DNA from: Bacteroidetes bacterium 4572_112
GTDB taxonomy: Bacteria > Bacteroidota > Bacteroidia > Bacteroidales > UBA1556
Length of the DNA stretch: 5,331 nucleotides
Direction of reading: 5' to 3'
Assembly: GCA_002254285.1 (NCBI GenBank)
Contig: NIUZ01000143.1
Location: forward strand, 1 to 5,331
The position numbers were made by a program, and so were the translations under genes. This document shows, piece after piece, positions 1 to 5,331 of the stretch (its first letter is position 1; every line of letters starts with the position of its first letter). The notes under the pieces are model-generated. The model searched no databases. It worked only from the letters and a program-made list of their open reading frames with translations, and was not told where the DNA came from.

Positions 1-1040
1 TTGTTGTTGTTGTTATTGCTGTCGGGATTGTTGGTGCAAGCATTTTTAATTTTAATAATTCCCTGGAAAATGTAGATAAAGCAAATATGAATAATCTATC
101 TGAAAGCATTGTTGAGTCCAGTTCTTCAAATAACAATAATAATGACGCTACTCTTAGTCAAAGCTCAATCAATACTAAGAATAGCTCAAATTATGTTAGT
201 TCATCAGAAGAAACAAACTATATCTCAAAGAATAGAAATTTTAGTGCCTATGCAAGTAAAAAGAGAGAAAGAACATCTGAAAATATTGCTATTTCAAGTG
301 CTAGCAATGATGTAAGTCCCTTAAACAGCCAAACACCACCTATTCAAAATGATTTATTAGCTGATGCAAGCAGAAATATTAGTGATGAAGAGAGTAGTAT
401 TAATGATAATCAAATTACTAATCAGATAACTAATAATCCAATTGCAAATAGCCAAATGGATGCTGCTACTAATGAATCTGCTGCGAATATTCCTCAGCTT
501 GGAAAGGAGAATATACTCACAGCAAATAGAAATCAGGCTATAAGTAACTCTAGTCAAGCATTTATTGATAATACAAAATGGCAATTTACCTTTAGCTATT
601 TGCCAGTAATGACTCCCCAATTAAGCGAGATCATAGAAGAAAGAGCTTATACTAATACTTCTTTTAGTGGTGCTTATCGTTTTTCTCCAAGTAATAGTTT
701 GGGGATTGAATGTGGTTTTGAGAACTACTCACAAGAGTTTCATTCAAATAACTCATTATATTCTCAAGCACCCGTATTTTTCTATTATGGTGGCTTTTGG
801 AGATTCTCCCCACAAAAAATAGTGATTGCAGATAGACTATTCCCATATTCAACATTGTTTGCTGGTGGAGCTAGCAGTGGAGTTATATTAAAAGGGCAGT
901 TAGGACTATCATACCGATTTATCCAAAACTTCTACCTCAATGCCTCAATGGAATATAGAACGATGTTCTACAAAGTTGAAAATACACTTTATTCTCCTAA
1001 CAATTTCGGGGTTGCTATTGGTTTGCAGTTTAATTACTAA
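1..1040 (+). CDS. Membrane-anchored protein with Asn/Ser-rich linker and C-terminal outer-membrane beta-barrel-like domain (5' partial)
   Basis: The reading frame is open from base 3 to the TAA at 1038-1040, so at least 345 residues are visible and the start is upstream. An ATG at base 87 exists, but choosing it would cut off a good transmembrane helix encoded at 3-50 (VVVVIAVGIVGASIF), so I treat it as internal. Visible residues about 1-15 are the helix; about 16-190 are a polar low-complexity linker full of Asn and Ser (runs of four Ser and five Asn), with a short basic patch (KKRER); about 193-345 start at WQFTFSYLP and show alternating aromatic/polar strands (GAYRFSPSNSLGIECGF, GQLGLSYRF, FYLNASMEYR) ending in GLQFNY. 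A terminal aromatic residue is typical of barrel proteins recognised by the BAM machinery. The family is not recognised by name. Inference: the helix sits in the inner membrane, the linker crosses the periplasm and the barrel sits in the outer membrane, as in Bacteroidota anti-sigma/barrel proteins. The cytoplasmic part that would settle function is outside the window. Confidence 0.8.
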   Translation, partial: VVVVIAVGIVGASIFNFNNSLENVDKANMNNLSESIVESSSSNNNNNDATLSQSSINTKNSSNYVSSSEETNYISKNRNFSAYASKKRERTSENIAISSASNDVSPLNSQTPPIQNDLLADASRNISDEESSINDNQITNQITNNPIANSQMDAATNESAANIPQLGKENILTANRNQAISNSSQAFIDNTKWQFTFSYLPVMTPQLSEIIEERAYTNTSFSGAYRFSPSNSLGIECGFENYSQEFHSNNSLYSQAPVFFYYGGFWRFSPQKIVIADRLFPYSTLFAGGASSGVILKGQLGLSYRFIQNFYLNASMEYRTMFYKVENTLYSPNNFGVAIGLQFNY

Positions 1041-1059
1041 TTTTTAGATGATTATATTT

Positions 1060-1086
1060 TCAGCTGCTGATTGTTTTTGCAGCTGA
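1060..1086. repeat. 8-bp inverted repeat just after the barrel-protein stop
   Basis: TCAGCTGC (1060-1067) and GCAGCTGA (1079-1086) are perfect reverse complements around an 11-nt loop, starting 20 bases after the stop codon. On the + strand no T tract follows, so it is not a classical intrinsic terminator. It could protect the mRNA 3' end or act with the next hairpin. Its function is unknown. Confidence 0.6.
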
Positions 1087-1103
1087 TAGAAATCTAATGA
1101 ATG

Positions 1104-1137
1104 AAACCTCCAAGAAATTCAACACCTTGGAGGTTTT
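1104..1137 (+). terminator. Probable rho-independent terminator of the barrel-protein gene
   Basis: AAACCTCCAAG (1104-1114) pairs perfectly over 11 bp with CTTGGAGGTTT (1126-1136) around an 11-nt loop and ends in TTTTG. It lies 64 bases after the + strand stop. The T tract is short, so strength is uncertain. The right arm is also complementary to 1305-1315, so an alternative fold exists. Confidence 0.65.
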
Positions 1138-1315
1138 GTAACTATATGGACATAATGATATTTATGAACTGTAGGGACAAGGCACTGCCTTGCCCGCCTT
1201 ACCATGATGATTTAATGTATTGATACTGATAATTAGGTAGGTGTATTGCGGACACGGCAGTGCCGTATCCCTACGTTGCATATCCAAAAGCATTTTCAAC
1301 ACACACAAAACCTCC
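1129..1315. repeat. 11-nt inverted repeat bracketing the REPIN-like element
   Basis: GGAGGTTTTGT at 1129-1139 and its exact reverse complement ACAAAACCTCC at 1305-1315 enclose the two palindromic units. The left copy overlaps the right arm of the terminator hairpin. It may be the outer edge of a larger compound element of about 187 bp, or the right copy may derive from the terminator arm. An exact 11-nt match this close by is unlikely by chance, but AT-rich sequence weakens the case. Confidence 0.5.
1171..1274. repeat. REP doublet / REPIN-like element of two inverted 27-nt palindromic units
   Basis: Unit 1 (1171-1197) begins GTAGGGA and contains the imperfect hairpin CAAGGCA-C-TGCCTTG. Unit 2 (1248-1274) lies in the opposite orientation, ends TCCCTAC and contains ACGGCA-G-TGCCGT. 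Unit 1 and the reverse complement of unit 2 agree at 23 of 27 positions. Two of the four differences are a matched stem-pair change (A-T in unit 1, C-G in unit 2), which suggests selection for the hairpin. The spacer (1198-1247) is 50 bases. Known of the class: REP sequences carry a GTAG-like tetranucleotide beside a palindrome and are moved in trans by RAYT (Y1, IS200/IS605-like) transposases; inverted pairs are called REPINs. No such transposase gene is in the window. GC content is visibly higher than in the surroundings. Confidence 0.7.
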
Positions 1316-1332
1316 GATATTTTATTTACATC

Positions 1333-1368
1333 GAAATTCCGTTAGGGATGCCATGTTTGTAGAAATTC
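1333..1368. repeat. Repeat-like segment with small hairpin and GAAATTC direct repeat
   Basis: Two GAAATTC copies (1333-1339 and 1362-1368) flank a 5-bp hairpin, ATTCC-GTTA-GGGAT (1336-1349, one G-T pair), followed by CATGTTTGTAG. The GTAG at 1359-1362 recalls the tetranucleotide of the element at 1171-1274. The wording resembles short intergenic repeats I recall from Bacteroidota-type genomes, but that is memory and not verified. It lies 16 bases past the mraY stop. Confidence 0.35.
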
Positions 1369-1383
1369 TCTATAAAAAAGAGT

Positions 1384-2511
1384 TTATCTAATTTTAAAGG
1401 AAGCCATAGAAATAATTGCAAGCATTATAGCCATAATATAAAATCGGATAACGATTTTGGATTCATGCCAACCAGATTTCTCAAAATGGTGATGTATAGG
1501 AGACATTTTGAAAATACGTCTTCCTTCTCCATATTTTTTCCTAGTATATTTGAAATACAATACTTGCAAAATCACGGATAGAGTTTCTGCAAAGAAAACA
1601 CCGCCAACTATTGGAAGCAATAATTCTTTTTTAAGTAAGATCATCAAGCAGCCAATAGCACCACCAAGTGCCAAGCTTCCTGTATCTCCCATGAAAATCT
1701 GTGCTGGGTGTGAATTATACCATAAGAAACCTAAAGCCGCACCGAGCATAGCCGCTGTAAATACGGTAAGCTCTCCTGCTCCCGGCATATATATAATATT
1801 CAAATATTCTGCAAAATTAGCATTACCAGTTACATAAGCAATTACACTTATTGCAAGAGTTGCTATACCAACAGTACCAATAGATAGACCATCTAAACCA
1901 TCAGTAAGATTGACTGCATTTGAGGTAGCAGCCATTACAAATATTACAAGTGGAATATATAATAAGCCGAAATCTATAGAAATGTTTTTGACAAATGGTA
2001 CTTGGGTTAAGGACTTGACTTCTTCAAATCCATCGTAAAATAAATTAGGGAAGAAATAAATTACACAAGCTACAACTAAGCCGACGAGTATTTGTCCCAC
2101 TAATTTATATTTTCCGATCAATCCTTTTTGCTTTTTCTTGATTACTTTAAGATAATCATCAATAAAACCTACCAACCCTAAAAATACGGTGGTAAATAAA
2201 ATCAATTGAATGAAAATATTATTTAAAGGTGCCCAGAGTAAAGCTGGGATTATAATGGAAGCGAGTACAATAAAGCCACCCATAGTTGGAGTACCAGCTT
2301 TAGTAGAATGGTTACCAACATTCTGCAATTCGTTTTTTGCTAATTCTCCAATTTGTTTGACTTTCATTATTTTTATTATTTTAGGACCAAAGACAAAGCT
2401 AATGAGCAAAGCTGTAATAGCAGCACCTGCAGCTCTAAAAGTAATATACTGGAATAATCCCAAACCGGGAATGTCGTAATTTTGTAATAATTCAAATAGA
2501 TGATAAAGCAT
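1384..2511 (-). CDS. mraY: Phospho-N-acetylmuramoyl-pentapeptide-transferase (MraY, lipid I synthase)
   Basis: MraY is an integral inner-membrane enzyme that moves phospho-MurNAc-pentapeptide from UDP-MurNAc-pentapeptide to undecaprenyl phosphate, giving lipid I and UMP, the first membrane step of peptidoglycan synthesis. The 375-residue product has many hydrophobic helices, and the hallmark motifs are in order: TPTMGG (74-79), DDYLK with the Asp pair D118/D119, NLTDGLDGLS (201-210), FMGDTGS with D276 (273-279), and the SPIHHHFE histidine triplet (H340-H342) followed by GW. The Asp and His positions match the known Mg2+/substrate-binding residues of the family. The start is well limited: an in-frame TAG lies two codons upstream (2515-2517 on the + strand). 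GGGGGA on the - strand sits about 12 bases upstream of the start, far for a Shine-Dalgarno site. The gene is usually in the division/cell-wall cluster between murF and murD; here it stands alone, divergent from fusA and convergent with a barrel-protein gene. Confidence 0.98.
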   Translation of the reverse strand: MLYHLFELLQNYDIPGLGLFQYITFRAAGAAITALLISFVFGPKIIKIMKVKQIGELAKNELQNVGNHSTKAGTPTMGGFIVLASIIIPALLWAPLNNIFIQLILFTTVFLGLVGFIDDYLKVIKKKQKGLIGKYKLVGQILVGLVVACVIYFFPNLFYDGFEEVKSLTQVPFVKNISIDFGLLYIPLVIFVMAATSNAVNLTDGLDGLSIGTVGIATLAISVIAYVTGNANFAEYLNIIYMPGAGELTVFTAAMLGAALGFLWYNSHPAQIFMGDTGSLALGGAIGCLMILLKKELLLPIVGGVFFAETLSVILQVLYFKYTRKKYGEGRRIFKMSPIHHHFEKSGWHESKIVIRFYIMAIMLAIISMASFKIR

Positions 2512-2586
2512 ATACTATAGTTTCCCCCGAAAAATAAGTACTACAGACAATATGTACTAAAAAAATAGCACTACTTACTGTTAATT

Positions 2587-2620
2587 AATACAAAATTACA
2601 ATATTTTTACTAAATAACAA
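2587..2620 (-). promoter_or_regulatory. Candidate mraY promoter (Bacteroidota-type TTG-N19-TAnnTTTG)
   Basis: On the - strand, TTG (2618-2620) is followed after 19 bases by TAATTTTG (2591-2598), an exact match to the TAnnTTTG -7 element known from Bacteroidota with an acceptable distance to the -33 TTG. Transcription would begin near 2584 and leave a leader of about 70 bases before the mraY start. Such boxes arise often by chance in AT-rich DNA. The exact 12-mer shared with the opposite strand near fusA raises the likelihood somewhat. Confidence 0.45.
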
Positions 2621-2684
2621 TAGAAATTTAAAGTTTTTTTTCATAAAAAAGAAGAAAATCTAACTCTATTATATTAAAAAAGTT

Positions 2685-2696
2685 TAATTTTGTATT
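2685..2696 (+). promoter_or_regulatory. Candidate -7 element for fusA
   Basis: TAATTTTG (2685-2692), extended to TAATTTTGTATT, matches TAnnTTTG and is identical over 12 bases to the candidate mraY element on the other strand. It would give a fusA leader of roughly 100 bases. I find no TTG at the expected upstream distance, so this is weaker than the mraY candidate. Confidence 0.3.
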
Positions 2697-2796
2697 CGTA
2701 AAATTAACAAAATTGGAAATAGTGTTTCCTATTATTTGTTAAGAGTATGATTTAAAAGGACAATAAATTAATAATTTTTTATATTTGGTTTGAAAA

Positions 2797-4887
2797 ATGG
2801 AATTAAGCAAGATCCGCAATATAGGTATTGCCGCGCATATTGACTCAGGGAAGACAACCCTGAGTGAGCGCATCTTATTCTACACTGGTAAAATTCATAA
2901 AATCGTCGAAGTTCGTTCTAAGACTGGCGATGGTCCTACAATGGATTCAATGGATTTGGAAAGAGAAAAAGGAATTACTATCCAGTCAGCAGCAACTTAT
3001 GCTGAATGGAAAGATCACTCAATTAATTTGATCGATACCCCTGGTCATATTGATTTTACTGTAGAAGTAGAACGTGCCTTACGCGTATTAGATGGCGCTG
3101 TATTAGTGCTTTGTGGTGTTGGTGGTGTTCAATCACAATCTATTACTGTAGATAGACAAATGAAGCGTTATGGTGTGCCTCGTATAGCATTCATCAATAA
3201 AGTGGATAGATCAGGTGCAAACCCTGATAGAGTAGTCGCTCAATTAGAAGATAAACTATACCATAAACCTGTCTTGATTACAATGCCTATCGGTATTGAA
3301 GATAATTTTGAAGGTGTGGTAGATTTAATAGAAATGAAAGCGATATACTATCGTGGTGACCAAGGCGTGGAGATTGTAGAGGAAGAAATCCCAGCTCATT
3401 TAGTAGATGAAGCAAAAAAACGTCGCGATATAATGGTCGAGCGCTTAGCTGATCATAACGACGAATTGGCTGAGAAATTTCTAGAGGGTGAAGAATGCTC
3501 TAATGAAGAAATCAAAGCTGCAATTAAAGAACAAACAACAAATATGCACATCACTCCTGTATTAGTCGGTACAGCTAAGATGAATAAAGGTATCCAAACT
3601 TTATTAGATGCAGTAATAGATTATTTACCAAATCCAGGTGAAGTGAAAAACGAAGCTTTAGATTTAGATAATAATGAAGAAAGAGTTGAGTTAGTTAATG
3701 ATGATTCTAAATCTCTAGTTGCTCTTGCTTTCAAATTAGAAGATGGTCGATATGGACAGCTAACATATATGAGAATATATCAAGGCACGATAAAGAAAGG
3801 TGACTTTATTACCAACATCGCGACTAAGAAAAGAATTAAAATTCCGCGTTTAGTAAGAATGCATGCCTCAGATATGCACGAGATTGATGAAGCGAAAGCA
3901 GGCGATATCGTTGCTATGTTTGGTGTAGATTGTTCATCTGGCGATACATTTACTAATGGTGACTTAAATTATTCCATGACATCTATGTTTGTGGCAAGTC
4001 CAGTAATTGAATTATCAGTACAACCTAAAGAAAAATCGGGACAGGTGAATTTCTCTAAAGCTATGAACCGCTTCCAAAAAGAAGATCCTACTTTCCGTAT
4101 CTATAGAGATGATGAATCTGGTGAAACAATCATGTGTGGTATGGGCGAGCTTCATTTAGAGGTATATATCGAACGTATCAGACGTGAATATAATTGCGAA
4201 GTTATTGTTGGACAACCGAAGGTTGCTTACCGTGAAGCAATTACTCAAACTATTGAATTTGACCATACTCACAAAAAACAATCTGGTGGTTCTGGTCAAT
4301 ACGCTCGTATTGCTGGGTTCATTGAACCAATGGAAGCAACTGGTGATAGCACTTACGAATTCATTAATAAAATCGTTGGTGGTGTTATTCCTAAAGAATA
4401 CATCCCTGCTGTTGATAAAGGCTTTAAAGCTCAGTTAGCGGAAGGTGTATTAATCGGACAACCAATCGTTGGTATCAAAGCTCACTTGAATGATGGTGCT
4501 ACTCACGCAGTCGATTCATCTGATATGGCATTCCAGTTAGCTGGTCGCCAAGCTATGAAAAAATCAATTGCACAAGCAAAACCTATTGTTTTGGAACCAA
4601 TAATGAAATTAGAAGTTTCAGCTCCAGAAGAATTCCAAGGTGTAGTAATCGGTCAATTGAATCAACGTCGTGGTATTATTCAAAATACTCAAGTTGAAAC
4701 TGGGTACGTTACTGTAGAAGCAGAAGTACCGCTGAAAGAAATGTTTGGTTACTCTTCTGATATTCGTTCGGTAACTCAAGGTAAAGGCGAATTTACTATG
4801 GAATTTGAAAAATACATCCAAGTTCCAAAAGGAATTCAAGAAGATATTATTAAAGATTATCAAGAAGCTCTAAAAGAGAAAAAATAA
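2797..4887 (+). CDS. fusA: Translation elongation factor G, spdEFG1/mitochondrial EF-G1-like
   Basis: This GTPase binds the ribosome and drives movement of tRNAs and mRNA after each peptide bond. The 696-residue protein is full length. GTPase motifs: AHIDSGKTT (13-21), the switch I GITI (59-62), DTPGH (80-84), NKVD (134-137) and GTA (258-260). Domain II follows from about residue 305, domain III with CGMGELHLEV (447-456), domain IV with its tip loop KKQSGGSGQY (493-502) and HAVDSSDMAF (570-579), and domain V with APEEFQGVVIGQLNQRRG (609-626). Ser in HIDSGKTT instead of the usual Ala, MDSMDLEREKGITIQSAAT, GVQSQSITVDRQMKRY and HKKQSGG resemble mitochondrial EF-G1 and spdEFG1 more than classical EF-G, which suggests a translocation-specialised form; this is inference from motifs. 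An in-frame TGA at 2791-2793 fixes the start. No Shine-Dalgarno sequence is visible. Two TAA stops end the gene. It is not beside rpsL, rpsG or tuf. Confidence 0.97.
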   Translation: MELSKIRNIGIAAHIDSGKTTLSERILFYTGKIHKIVEVRSKTGDGPTMDSMDLEREKGITIQSAATYAEWKDHSINLIDTPGHIDFTVEVERALRVLDGAVLVLCGVGGVQSQSITVDRQMKRYGVPRIAFINKVDRSGANPDRVVAQLEDKLYHKPVLITMPIGIEDNFEGVVDLIEMKAIYYRGDQGVEIVEEEIPAHLVDEAKKRRDIMVERLADHNDELAEKFLEGEECSNEEIKAAIKEQTTNMHITPVLVGTAKMNKGIQTLLDAVIDYLPNPGEVKNEALDLDNNEERVELVNDDSKSLVALAFKLEDGRYGQLTYMRIYQGTIKKGDFITNIATKKRIKIPRLVRMHASDMHEIDEAKAGDIVAMFGVDCSSGDTFTNGDLNYSMTSMFVASPVIELSVQPKEKSGQVNFSKAMNRFQKEDPTFRIYRDDESGETIMCGMGELHLEVYIERIRREYNCEVIVGQPKVAYREAITQTIEFDHTHKKQSGGSGQYARIAGFIEPMEATGDSTYEFINKIVGGVIPKEYIPAVDKGFKAQLAEGVLIGQPIVGIKAHLNDGATHAVDSSDMAFQLAGRQAMKKSIAQAKPIVLEPIMKLEVSAPEEFQGVVIGQLNQRRGIIQNTQVETGYVTVEAEVPLKEMFGYSSDIRSVTQGKGEFTMEFEKYIQVPKGIQEDIIKDYQEALKEKK

Positions 4888-4909
4888 TAATCTACTAATA
4901 TTTAGATAC

Positions 4910-4944
4910 AAAAAAATCCCGTCTTAATGGCGGGATTTTTTTTT
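4910..4944. terminator. Bidirectional rho-independent terminator between fusA and the convergent gene
   Basis: TCCCGTC (4917-4923) pairs with GGCGGGA (4929-4935) with one G-T pair around a TTAAT loop. Seven A (4910-4916) precede and nine T (4936-4944) follow, so both strands give a GC-rich stem with a U tail. It ends fusA 23 bases after its stop on the + strand and the barrel gene 20 bases after its stop on the - strand. Confidence 0.93.
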
Positions 4945-4963
4945 GTTATCTGATTTGTTTTGC

Positions 4964-5331
4964 TTAGAAATGGTAGCTCATTTTCATATTAAAAATACCA
5001 TAGTTCCAGCTATTATCTCCCCAAATGCTGAGAGTATATCCAGCATTTGCTTCAAACTGCTCAAGGAATCTCATATTAAAATTAAAACCAAAATCTAAAT
5101 TATTGGACCAAAATATTTCTTGTCGAGGATTGAATAGATATTCAGGTTTATAATCTTCTAAACAGAAAGCATATTTTATTAGCATTTGCAGTTCAGTATT
5201 TTCTACGGATGTTAATCCAAATAAAGTTTTAAGTAAGAGACGATCACTAAACTCTTCGGCTCTATAGTTATATAAAACTTCGGCAGCTATTCTATATCTC
5301 TTCGATTTGACAGAAGTAATCATTCCTGCTC
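4964..5331 (-). CDS. Putative outer-membrane beta-barrel protein, C-terminal part (5' partial)
   Basis: The frame runs from the TAA at 4964-4966 to the window edge without a stop, giving 121 complete visible residues. An ATG at 5321-5323 lies inside the open frame, with AGGA directly against it and no room for a proper ribosome site, so the real start is probably beyond the window. The sequence reads as successive amphipathic strands with alternating polar and aromatic residues: RYRIAAEVLYNYR, LQMLIKYAFCLE, NNLDFGFNFNMRF, FEANAGYTLSIWG and NYGIFNMKMSYHF. The final Phe and the strand pattern fit the closing strands of an outer-membrane barrel (porin- or DUF-type). There is a single Cys and no enzyme motif. 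The specific family is not recognised and substrate or function cannot be given. It converges on fusA and shares its terminator. Confidence 0.7.
   Translation of the reverse strand, partial: AGMITSVKSKRYRIAAEVLYNYRAEEFSDRLLLKTLFGLTSVENTELQMLIKYAFCLEDYKPEYLFNPRQEIFWSNNLDFGFNFNMRFLEQFEANAGYTLSIWGDNSWNYGIFNMKMSYHF

Larger units (their letters stand above)
1041..1383. other. Non-coding, repeat-rich region between the convergent barrel-protein gene and mraY
   Basis: These 343 bases hold no convincing gene. From left to right there are an 8-bp hairpin (1060-1086), an 11-bp terminator-like hairpin (1104-1137), an inverted pair of GTAG-edged palindromes (1171-1274), an 11-nt inverted repeat bracketing that pair (1129-1139 and 1305-1315), and a repeat-like stretch (1333-1368) just after the mraY stop. 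Because both neighbouring genes end here, insertions would disturb neither coding sequence, which suits the collection of small repeats. I see no clear T-tailed terminator for mraY itself. Confidence 0.8.
2512..2796. other. Divergent intergenic region between mraY and fusA
   Basis: This very AT-rich stretch of 285 bases separates two genes that point away from each other and so should hold both promoters. It contains no plausible gene. A 12-mer, TAATTTTGTATT, occurs once facing each gene (2685-2696 on +, 2587-2598 on -). An imperfect inverted repeat (TAAGTAC / GTACTAA, near 2535-2560) lies in the likely mraY leader. Confidence 0.75.

Noticed and set aside
1..20. Short GTT/TTG repeat that looks like a microsatellite
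   Set aside because: It is in frame with the first gene and encodes the valines of the transmembrane helix; four units are too few to call a phase-variable tract.
87..89. ATG at 87 as the start of the first gene
   Set aside because: The frame is open upstream and encodes a clear transmembrane helix, and no ribosome site precedes this ATG.
1368..1383. CTCT/AGAG hairpin as the mraY terminator
   Set aside because: The stem is only 4 bp and no T tract follows on the - strand.
1508..1837. Open frame of 109 codons opposite mraY
   Set aside because: It is the antisense shadow of mraY, whose motifs are unmistakable; same for 2210-2479.
2780..2787. TATATTTG as the fusA -7 element
   Set aside because: It matches TAnnTTTG, but lies only about 10 bases before the ATG and has no TTG at the right distance upstream; likely chance in AT-rich DNA.
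4618..4863. Open frame on the - strand inside fusA
   Set aside because: It is an antisense shadow of the conserved EF-G domain V and has no independent support; the + strand frame at 4184-4438 is likewise a shadow.

Overview
The window is AT-rich and looks chromosomal. It fits a diderm of the Bacteroidota/Chlorobiota (FCB) group, perhaps the Ignavibacteria or Kapabacteria side. Reasons: there are two proteins that look like outer-membrane beta-barrels and end in an aromatic residue; fusA has no Shine-Dalgarno sequence and an A-rich start; TAnnTTTG promoter-like boxes occur; and MraY is 375 residues without the longer insertion I associate with many Bacteroidetes MraYs. This placement is inference.

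Layout: (1) Bases 1-1040, + strand: the 3' part of a gene for a protein with a transmembrane helix, a long Asn/Ser-rich linker of about 175 residues, and a C-terminal barrel-like domain. The start lies outside the window. (2) Bases 1041-1383: a non-coding stretch rich in inverted repeats. It holds two simple hairpins (the second probably a terminator), a 104-bp pair of inverted 27-nt palindromic units that each begin with GTAG on their outer edge (REP doublet/REPIN-like), an 11-nt inverted repeat bracketing that pair, and a further repeat-like segment. (3) Bases 1384-2511, - strand: mraY, a complete peptidoglycan lipid I synthase, alone and not beside other mur genes. (4) Bases 2512-2796: a divergent promoter region with the same 12-mer (TAATTTTGTATT) facing each gene. 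(5) Bases 2797-4887, + strand: a complete elongation factor G of the type related to mitochondrial EF-G1 (spdEFG1), away from rpsL/rpsG/tuf. (6) Bases 4910-4944: a strong bidirectional terminator. (7) Bases 4964-5331, - strand: the 3' end of a second barrel-like protein gene.

The genes do not form one pathway. mraY and fusA are divergent, apparently single-gene housekeeping units; both flanking genes are convergent to them and belong to the cell envelope. The most notable items are the REPIN-like element and the first gene's apparent inner-membrane-to-outer-membrane architecture, which resembles dual-membrane-spanning anti-sigma factors. No complete new multi-gene system is visible.
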